Source of the DNA: Baffinella frigidus
Taxonomy: Eukaryota; Cryptophyceae; Cryptomonadales; Baffinellaceae
Direction of reading: 5' to 3'
Assembly: GCA_026770585.1 (NCBI GenBank)
Contig: MU646666.1
Coordinates: forward strand, 1-14,443
Length of the DNA stretch: 14,443 nt
Position numbers and translations under genes: made by a program. The notes beneath the pieces are model-generated. The model was given only the letters and a program-made list of their open reading frames with translations, was not told where the DNA came from and searched no databases. Below, one piece after another: positions 11,601 through 14,443 of the stretch; the stretch's first letter is position 1; each line of letters begins with the position of its first letter.

Positions 11601-14443
11601 GGACCGTGTGGGCAACAGGTGTTGAAAGGGCGGTTATGAGGTCGTACCGTTTCCGGTATGAGGTCGTACCGTTTCCGGTATGAGGTCGTACCGTTTCGGT
11701 ATGAGGTCGCACCGTTTCGAGGGGTCGAAGGGCCCCGCGTCCGTCGGCACTTTCAACACCTGCTCATGTTGTTCAGGTTACGGGCACATTCATAACCTGT
11801 GCCACCTTAGCTAGGACGCACACTCGACCCCGACCACCCCTTCCCTCGGGGACTTCGGACACGAGGGTGGAATGTGCCTTCTTCGCCTCGACATAGCTTG
11901 AACATCCTAGCTAAGTGAACGATGCACTCATACTGTGTGTTGTGGGATAGTTTATGAAAGTGCCGCCGGACGAGGGGAACTTCGACCCGCATAGTTTGAC
12001 TTACTTTGCGTCCTGGACAACTAACTCAAACAGTTTGCGTCCTAGGTAAGGTGGAACAGGTTATGAATGTGCCCGTAACCTGAACAACATGAGCAGGTGT
12101 TGAAGGTGCCGACGGACGCGGGACCACTCGATCCCGACAACCCCTTCCCCGAAGTCGCCGTCACGGTCTCGAAACCCTACACCCTAAACGCTAAACCCTG
12201 CACCCTGCACCCTGCACCCTGCACCCTGCACCCTAAACCCTAATGCCGAACGCCCACGTTGACGGAGGTCCTATCTGGACGTGCCTCTGATGCCCAAACA
12301 TTACAATCAGGGACTTTGATCCTGACCACTGTGGGTATCTAGGCTCTAAGGGCACCTACGGATGCAGAAGGTTATGAGGACTCCAAAGTAGACTCACTTA
12401 GGCCTCCAGTGTAGCGTTCATAACCACCTCTTCACCGAAGGCGCCGTCTCGGACTCGAAACCCTACACCCCAATGCCGAACCACGCCAGAGGGCTCGAGG
12501 GAAACCGACGTCTTATCCACGTCAGATCTGACGTCATTGACTTGAGGGTTCAGGGCATTTCCCCTGAACGATTCCAAAAGTGGATGTTTCGAGCCCTCTG
12601 GCATGGAAAGCCTTCAACTGATTTGGACGTGACTCTAGTACCATCCTCTACACTCAGGAACTTTGACCCTGACCACCCCTTCCCCGAAGTCGCTGTCTCA
12701 GAGAGAGAGCGAGAAAGAGAGATTGGAGCCATTTTGATGGTGTGTGTGTTGACATTTGACATTTGGCATCACACCCCCGCGCCCTGATCCGTAAACGATG
12801 GACAGGTGTTGGATCCCGACAACAACAATCACGACTTAGTGGGCGTCGAAGCCGTCAACTGTTCCCGCTATGTGGATCTGCATTGGAGCCATTTTGCAGA
12901 TCTGTCCGTGTTGACATGTGGCATAACAACCTAAAACGCGACGGTTCGACAGGTGTGGGATTCCGACAACAACAATCACGACTTAGTGGGCGTCGTAGTG
13001 ATCCCCCTCGGCCCCAAGACGCTCGCCTTCGCCGTGCAGGAGGGCCGCACCCAGGTCACCACGCCAGACCACTCGAGGCAAACCGACGCCTTATCCACGC
13101 CCTAGGACCCTACGGTAGGCAACCCGTAGGGACATAGGGGGGGTCCTACAGATAAAGTAACGTCGTAGTGACCCCCCTCGGCCCCAAGACGCTCGCCTTC
13201 GCCGAGCAGGAGGGCCGCACCCAGGTGAATCTCATCCAGGAACATACCAGAATCCTGCGGCGTGCAGGTGGATGAAAGAGGCTTAAAATAGCATCAATCA
13301 GGACAGATTCTGTAGAATCTGTCCTGATTGATGCTATTTTCAGCCTCCTTTTATGCCCAAAATAGCATATTCACCCTTATCTTCAGCTTTGGAAGCCTAA
13401 GAAGCAGGTGAATATGGTCAATATGCGTGGTCACCACGCCAGAGCACGAGAGGCAGCCCTCAAAGTGGGAGCAAATCGTCCTTTCGAGTCCCTTGATTTG
13501 GACGAAGGGATTTTCGGGCGCTGAGAGCCCGAGTTTCCGTTACCTTATCCGTATGAACCCCCCTATGTCCCTACGGGTTGCATACTGTAGGGTCCTAGGT
13601 TTTACCGCTTAGGGGTTATTCAAAATCCCTTCGTAGCCCGCTCTGTGGTTGAAGGATATTTGAGTAACCGGCATTTCGGCGTGCAGGTGGATGAAATGTC
13701 GATGGCGGGGTACACGTCGAAGACGTGTACCACTCATCTTGAAAGCTTGCGAGCAGTACCGAAGAAGAAGGATACGTTTTGTCTGACCGCTCACGGTGAA
13801 TACTAGTCGAAGGATATTTAATTGACCGGCATTTCGGTACAAATCCTAGTGAAAAAGGTACAAATCCTAGTCAACAAGATAAGCACAACACGATATTCAA
13901 AATTGAATCTGGTTCGGCGTGCAGGTTGACGAAATCTCGATGGCGGGGTACACGTCGAGTAACCCCTAAGTGATAAGACCTAGGACCCTACGGTAGGCAA
14001 CCCGTAGGGACTTAGGGGGTTTCCTACGGATAAGGCAACGGAAAGTCTGCCCGATTTGGGCCGAAAATCCCTTCGTAGCCCGTTGTGTGGTTGAAGGATA
14101 TTTAATTAATCGGCGTTGAGGCGTGCAGGTGGACGAAATCGCGATGGCGGGGTACACGTCGAAGACTTCGTTTGAAGGTGAGCCGTTTCGAGTCCCCGAA
14201 ACCCCCAAACCCTAAACCCTAAGCTCCACACCCCAAACCCCAAACCCCACACCCTAAACCCTAAACCCTAAACCCTAAACCCTAAACCCTAAACCCTAAA
14301 CCCTAAACTCTAAACCCTACGCCTTAAACCCTAAACCCTGGATTATGAATTATAAACCCTAAACCCCAAACCCGAAACACCGCAGGGTGGTACGACCTCA
14401 TACTACCGAAGGCTCCCCCTGCGCGCTTGGTCAAGAGAGGTCC
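8610..14443 (+). CDS. C2-domain protein gene, partial, six short exons (A-F)
   Basis: A multi-exon gene encoding one C2 domain, a beta sandwich that usually binds calcium and acidic phospholipids at membranes. One chosen exon set is A 8610-8671, B 10135-10234, C 12097-12165, D 12953-13054, E 14129-14177 and F 14386 to the window end. Junction phases agree throughout: A ends CCC GG and B starts G TAC; B, C and D end on whole codons and C, D and E start GTG; E ends GAA G and F starts GG TGG. Visible C2 landmarks are the ARDLP strand, loop 1 Asp residues (MDD and VDPY), LDPVWNE, loop 3 VWDSDNNNHDLVG, IPLG, and a closing GWYDLIL. Loop 3 aspartates are present, so calcium binding is plausible. The start codon and C-terminus lie outside what I can identify. 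More C2 domains may be encoded outside the window. Introns are 1-2 kb except D-E and E-F. Their content is described in the entries for the partial copies. Confidence 0.85.
8722..8760 (+). pseudogene. Donor-side echo of exon A, minimal
   Basis: CACCCGG|GTGCGGTCCCGCC, followed by TTGATTGTCAACCTTAG, matches the exon end and intron start at 9126-9165 (ACCCGG|GTGCGATCCCGCC, TCGATTGTCAACTTTAG). Only about seven exon bases remain. Confidence 0.55.
8943..8997 (+). CDS. C2 exon A, second intact copy A8
   Basis: It has the same residues as A7 from VVVEV to DDEPG. The two copies differ at three exon sites (GCT/GCG, CGC/CGG, GAC/GAT), all silent. A8 has its own acceptor (CTTCTCTCTCTTAG) with a strong pyrimidine tract and a donor GTTAGT. 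The intron after it is near-identical to that after A7 for about 40 bases. It could be a mutually exclusive alternative to A7 or a recent echo. The acceptor gives a start two bases into a codon, so the upstream exon phase would decide whether it can be used. Confidence 0.7.
9112..9131 (+). pseudogene. Exon A donor-side echo A9 (5'-truncated)
   Basis: It keeps only the last 20 bases of exon A (IMDDEPG codons) and a donor GTGCGA. There is no acceptor and no first strand. Confidence 0.7.
9132..9347. other. Intron A-B sequence with repeated GTCAACTTT motif
   Basis: GTCAACTTT occurs at 9151, 9172 and 9197 with variable spacing, plus a related GTCAACCTTAG at 8749. Nothing coding is recognised. Confidence 0.5.
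9348..9504. mobile_element. Foldback/TIR element in the A-B intron
   Basis: ACTCGGAGCCAGAACATTTC...GTCAACC (9348-9380) is complementary to 9472-9504, with 6 differences in 33. Inside are a second TAAGTCAA/TTGACTTA pair and a hairpin CCTGCCATGGTGGCAGG. It is non-coding, 157 bp long, and resembles a non-autonomous DNA transposon. I see no clear target-site duplication. Confidence 0.6.
9517..9591 (+). repeat. Duplicated intron end before B1 (partner at 9831-9895)
   Basis: GTGGTACGGGGGCCTGTGGC...ACCCCGTACCCTAAACCCTAA...CCCCACACCCTGTGCGGCAG precedes both B1 and B2 almost unchanged. GGTACGGGG and CCCCGTACC form a 9-bp perfect hairpin, and the telomere-like CCCTAAA units are part of the duplicated block. 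Confidence 0.75.
9588..9651 (+). pseudogene. Exon B echo B1 (3'-truncated, acceptor side)
   Basis: After TGCGGCAG it reads YTVDPYVVMRYCGEETTTKH, then leaves the exon B sequence (CTTTCTCCTCAGAACATC) and stops at 9694-9696. The LDPVWNE end is missing, so it cannot make a whole C2 strand pair. Differences from B3 include Leu/Met, Cys/Tyr and Ile/Thr, so it is the most diverged copy. Confidence 0.75.
9768..9808 (+). repeat. Two-unit tandem CCCGTACCTCAAACCCGAAA
   Basis: Two adjacent copies of a 20-base unit, apparently a telomere-derived variant, lie between B1 and B2. Confidence 0.6.
9892..9957 (+). pseudogene. Exon B echo B2 (3'-truncated, acceptor side)
   Basis: It reads YTVDPYVVLRCCEEETITKQ after the same TGCGGCAG acceptor as B1. 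Homology stops at CAGTTCAA, before NKQLDPVWNET. It differs from B3 in one residue (Gly to Glu) and one silent change. Confidence 0.8.
10135..10234 (+). CDS. C2 exon B, intact copy B3
   Basis: One hundred bases: one base completes the Gly of exon A, followed by 33 codons. They read YTVDPYVVLRCCGEETITKQ then FNKQLDPVWNETK. VDPYVVL is the core of calcium loop 1 and LDPVWNE is the strongly conserved C2 turn. The acceptor is AATGCAG and the donor AAG|GTGCAT. Its upstream intron end differs from that of B1 and B2, and it is the only B copy with both edges. Confidence 0.9.
10262..10450 (+). repeat. Telomere-like/G-rich tract after B3
   Basis: Degenerate units of GGGTTCA, GGGTGCA and GGGTGTA with a GGAGGGT block (10371-10400). 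The 64-codon Gly-rich frame through it is a product of the repeat. Confidence 0.85.
10467..10529 (+). pseudogene. Exon B echo B4 (5'-truncated, donor side)
   Basis: It starts at GGGGAGGTGACTATC (Glu to Val) and keeps TITKQFNKQLDPVWNETK and a donor GTGCCA. Changes against B3 in the shared end are silent (GAC/GAT, CCT/CCC, ACT/ACC) apart from the Glu/Val. The VDPYVVL start is absent. Confidence 0.8.
10530..10702. repeat. Telomere-like tract with a micro-echo of the exon B end
   Basis: CCCTAAA units (10538-10560) switch to TTCAGGG units (10578-10705). At 10617-10626, ACACCAAG|GTGCG repeats the last bases of exon B and its donor. Confidence 0.7.
10703..10767 (+). pseudogene. Exon B echo B5 (5'-truncated, donor side)
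   Basis: It begins at GCGGGGAGGAG directly after a TTTAGGGTTAGGG tract and reads EETITKQFNKQFDPDWNETK, ending in the strong donor AAG|GTGAGA. It has Leu/Phe and Val/Asp changes plus several silent ones. Confidence 0.8.
10776..11155. repeat. Telomere-like tract with orientation switch
   Basis: CCCTCAACC and CCATGAA blocks (10776-10870) give way to GGGTTTAG and GGGTTCA units (10904-10936 and 11036-11155). GAAACCAAG|GTGCG at 10937-10948 is another micro-echo of the exon B end. GTGCGTGGTTCAGGG recurs at 10626 and 11033. Confidence 0.75.
11189..11570 (+). repeat. Dispersed GGATCACACCTAGAG repeat, at least four copies
   Basis: (CAT)GGATCACACCTAGAGAAAGT-like sequence, followed by ACGCCCTC, occurs near 11189, 11345, 11410 and 11532. 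The last two share the upstream CGGTTGTCC/CGTCCGCATG context with a period of about 122. The copies overlap the first exon C echoes. Confidence 0.6.
11501..11523 (+). pseudogene. Exon C echo C1 (3'-truncated)
   Basis: GTGTTGAAGGTGCCCACGGA (VLKVPTD) after CCCGTAACCTGAACAA. One base of the CAG acceptor context is changed, and it stops before the AGPLDPD codons. The preceding GGTTATGAATGTGCCCGTAA is shared with the intact exon C at 12059. Confidence 0.65.
11619..11628 (+). pseudogene. Exon C echo C2 (minimal)
   Basis: CAACAG|GTGTTGAAAG keeps the acceptor and ten exon bases, then passes into unrelated sequence leading to the 22-bp tandem array. Confidence 0.5.
11632..11719 (+). repeat. Four-unit 21-22 bp tandem repeat
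   Basis: GGTATGAGGTCGTACCGTTT plus C or CC, four units. The first has GGTTATGAG and the last has CGCACC. Each unit contains GGTA...TACC, a short internal symmetry. There are no spacers, so it is not CRISPR-like. Confidence 0.85.
11821..11850 (+). pseudogene. Exon C echo C4 (5'-truncated)
   Basis: CACTCGACCCCGACCACCCC then TTCCCTCGGG (LDPDHPFP) begins immediately after the left arm of the inverted repeat. The corresponding exon C sequence likewise continues after the right arm, apart from a two-base offset. Confidence 0.6.
11951..11992 (+). pseudogene. Exon C variant C5, FMKVPPDEGNFDPH (3'-truncated)
   Basis: After GGGATAG it reads FMKVPPDEGNFDPH in phase 0, aligning with VLKVPTDAGPLDPD of the intact exon. 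The fragments at 12311 and 12659 (NFDPDHPFPEVAV) carry the matching NFDPD end. Two ancestral versions of exon C are therefore represented. This copy stops at CATAG, before PFPEVAV. Confidence 0.6.
12097..12165 (+). CDS. C2 exon C, intact copy
   Basis: Twenty-three codons between GAGCAG and ACG|GTCTCG, reading VLKVPTDAGPLDPDNPFPEV then AVT. It fits the C2 stretch between the WNE turn and calcium loop 3. Frame and phase join B (whole codons) to D. The donor GTCTCG is weak, and a stronger alternative was not found. This exon has the least certain 3' edge. Confidence 0.7.
12166..12310. repeat. Telomere-like CCCTAAA/CCCTGCA tract and intron sequence
   Basis: Units of CCCTACA, CCCTAAA and CCCTGCA (12175-12243) begin right after the exon C donor. 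GAAACCCTACACCC recurs at 12457 after another exon C echo. Confidence 0.75.
12311..12336 (+). pseudogene. Exon C echo C6 (5'-truncated)
   Basis: CAG|GGACTTTGATCCTGACCAC reads (R)DFDPDH and then leaves the exon sequence before PFPEV. The upstream GGACGTGCCTCTGATGCCC matches the region before 12659. Confidence 0.5.
12424..12460 (+). pseudogene. Exon C echo C7 (5'-truncated, donor side)
   Basis: CACCTCTTCACCGAAGGCGC CGTCTCGGACTCGAAACCC parallels the exon C end and its donor region (CACCC/CCCCGAAGTCGCCGTC...TCTCGAAACCC). Confidence 0.5.
12659..12703 (+). pseudogene. Exon C echo C8 (5'-truncated, second version)
   Basis: After CACTCAG it reads (R)NFDPDHPFPEVAVS and runs into GAGAGAGAGC microsatellite sequence. 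The start after CAG is in a different phase from the intact exon (two bases short), so it could not join exon B in frame. Confidence 0.6.
12806..12848 (+). pseudogene. Exon D echo D1 (3'-truncated, acceptor side)
   Basis: After GATGGACAG it reads VLDPDNNNHDLVGV, matching exon D except Trp/Leu and Ser/Pro. It then departs at GGGCGTCG. Its upstream intron end (GGAGCCATTTTG...GTGTTGACAT...GACAG) is a copy of that before D2. Confidence 0.8.
12953..13054 (+). CDS. C2 exon D, intact copy D2
   Basis: Thirty-four codons, VWDSDNNNHDLVGVVVIPLG then PKTLAFAVQEGRTQ. WDSDNNNHD is calcium loop 3 with aspartates in the expected places (one residue shorter than many C2 loops), followed by the LVG turn and an IPLG strand. 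The acceptor is TTCGACAG. The donor here is GTCACC (weak), while the truncated D3 has GTGAAT. Confidence 0.9.
13100..13160 (+). repeat. F foldback element, copy 2
   Basis: CCTAGGACCCTACGGTAGGC AACCCGTAGGGACATAGG, then GGATAAAG-type sequence. CCCTACGG and CCGTAGGG pair. The element ends where the exon D homology of D3 begins, so it marks that truncation point. Confidence 0.75.
13161..13224 (+). pseudogene. Exon D echo D3 (5'-truncated, donor side)
   Basis: It reads VVVTPLGPKTLAFAEQEGRT then Q, with Ile/Thr and Val/Glu changes from D2 and the good donor CAG|GTGAAT. The loop 3 start is missing and replaced by F copy 2. An alternative is that D2 is the older copy and real splicing uses the D3 donor, but D3 has no acceptor. 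Confidence 0.8.
13268..13277 (+). pseudogene. Exon E echo E1 (minimal, acceptor side)
   Basis: GCGTGCAG|GTGGATGAAA keeps the acceptor and ten exon bases. It then enters a long hairpin. Confidence 0.6.
13276..13349. repeat. Perfect 26-bp hairpin with extended imperfect stem
   Basis: AAAATAGCATCAATCAGGAC AGATTC (13285-13310) and its exact complement at 13315-13340 are separated by TGTA. The stem extends imperfectly by about nine more bases each side (AAAGAGGCTT/CAGCCTCCTT). A second arm pair, CATATTCACC (13366-13375) and GGTGAATATG (13408-13417), follows. It could be a small foldback transposon or a hairpin RNA precursor. Confidence 0.85.
13501..13620 (-). repeat. F foldback element, copy 3 (inverted)
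   Basis: The reverse complement gives TAACCCCTAAG, CCTAGGACCCTACAGTATGC, GTAGGGACATAGGGG, GGATAAGGTAACGGAAA, GCCCGAAAATCCCTTCGTCC. This is the same order as copies 1 and 4. Another forward AAAATCCCTTCGTAGCCCG fragment directly follows it (13622), giving a partly palindromic arrangement. Confidence 0.75.
13687..13723 (+). pseudogene. Exon E echo E2 (3'-truncated)
   Basis: After GGCGTGCAG it reads VDEMSMAGYTSK, then AC followed by GTGTACC instead of TTCGTTTGAAG. GGTACACGTC GAA GACGTGTACC forms a perfect 10-bp hairpin at the break (13709-13731), so the truncation is palindromic. Confidence 0.75.
13806..13880 (+). repeat. Duplicated GAAGGATATTTAATT and GGTACAAATCCTAGT motifs
   Basis: GAAGGATATTTAATTGACCG followed by GCATTTCGG is the intron end seen before E2 (13651) and E4 (14095). 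It is followed by two GGTACAAATCCTAGT copies (13836, 13857). Confidence 0.6.
13925..13958 (+). pseudogene. Exon E echo E3 (3'-truncated by an F element)
   Basis: After GGCGTGCAG it reads VDEISMAGYTS. Homology stops at GTCGA, where F copy 4 starts with GTAACCCC. GTAACC could act as a donor but would give a shortened exon in the wrong phase for exon F. Confidence 0.75.
13959..14083 (+). repeat. F foldback element, copy 4
   Basis: AACCCCTAAGT pairs with ACTTAGGGGGTT, and inside it CCCTACGG pairs with CCGTAGGG, so the first 60 bases form a nested hairpin. The shared tail GGATAAGGCAACGGAAA, GGGCCGAAAATCCCTTCGTA follows. Confidence 0.75.
14129..14177 (+). CDS. C2 exon E, intact copy E4
   Basis: Sixteen codons plus one base, VDEIAMAGYTSKTSFE, then G|GTGAGC, a strong donor. 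The acceptor is GGCGTGCAG. It encodes a loop insert between the IPLG region and the closing strand of the C2 domain. It is the last and only complete member of the E cluster. Confidence 0.85.
14204..14375 (-). repeat. Telomere-like CCCTAAA tract in the E-F intron
   Basis: About twenty CCCTAAA-type units, with an uninterrupted canonical run at about 14262-14305, fill nearly all of this 208-base intron. It shows how telomere-like DNA makes up intron sequence in this gene. Confidence 0.9.
14386..14443 (+). CDS. C2 exon F, start of last visible exon
   Basis: After ACACCGCAG the frame reads (G)WYDLILPKAPPARLVKRG to the window edge. G-W-Y-x-L-I-L is the usual closing strand of a C2 domain, and the GG start completes the Gly codon of exon E. 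It is cut off by the window, so no donor or stop is seen. No echo of this exon is visible in the window. Confidence 0.85.

Larger units (their letters stand above)
11734..12122. repeat. 87-base inverted repeat carrying the start of exon C
   Basis: The arm at 11734-11820 is complementary to 12036-12122 with only 3 mismatches in 87. The right arm contains the exon C acceptor (GAGCAG) and the first 26 exon bases. The left arm therefore holds a minus-strand copy of the same splice site and exon start (11734-11759). The loop of 215 bases contains another exon C copy (11951). The high identity indicates a recent event. Confidence 0.85.

Noticed and set aside
11632-11719. CRISPR-like array
   Set aside because: The units are directly adjacent without unique spacers, and the setting is eukaryotic.
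12473-12787. 104-codon open frame as a stand-alone gene
   Set aside because: It only contains an exon C echo (NFDPDHPFPEVAV) and then GA microsatellite; the upstream part has no recognisable content.
7978-14443. Several tandem complete C2 genes in decay
   Set aside because: Whole-gene duplication would give the exon order A-F repeated. Here all copies of one exon type lie together in gene order.

Overview
The window looks like nuclear DNA from a complex eukaryote. It is rich in introns and repeats and has many degenerate TTTAGGG-type (CCCTAAA) telomere-like tracts. GT-AG splice sites flank short, GC-rich exons, and no bacterial-style operon, rRNA or tRNA is visible. The telomere motif fits chromerid or dinoflagellate algae, some other protists and plants. 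My best guess is a chromerid-like alga, held with low confidence. No database was searched.

Layout. Positions 1-4160 hold no gene I can support. They carry interspersed repeats in both orientations (R1, about 110 bp; R2, a short T-run plus hairpin motif), one copy of a foldback element (F) and two large telomere-like arrays (2381-3050 and 3176-3634). Positions 4160-7980 hold weak coding candidates, several foldback or terminal-inverted-repeat elements, GA microsatellites, and a 12-codon segment present three times that behaves like an exon.

Positions 7978-14443 carry the main find: one C2 domain, a calcium/phospholipid-binding fold, split over six short + strand exons named here A to F. One chosen set is A 8610-8671, B 10135-10234, C 12097-12165, D 12953-13054, E 14129-14177 and F 14386-14443+. 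The reading frame is continuous across all five junctions. The predicted product runs from the first beta strand (VVVEVIEARDLP) through the calcium loops (MDDEPG/YTVDPYVV and VWDSDNNNHDLVG) to the closing strand (GWYDLILP). The protein probably continues beyond both ends of the region.

The unusual part is what surrounds these exons. Exons A to E each lie in a private cluster of partial copies. Copies upstream of an intact exon mostly keep the 3' splice site and the exon start but lose the exon end. Copies downstream mostly keep the exon end and the 5' splice site but lose the start. The order is A-A-A, B-B-B, C-C-C, not ABC-ABC, so introns grew by repeatedly duplicating exon edges; the gene as a whole was not duplicated. 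Several truncation points fall exactly where a telomere-like tract, an F element or a hairpin begins. I consider these exon-edge echoes the best candidate for something undescribed.
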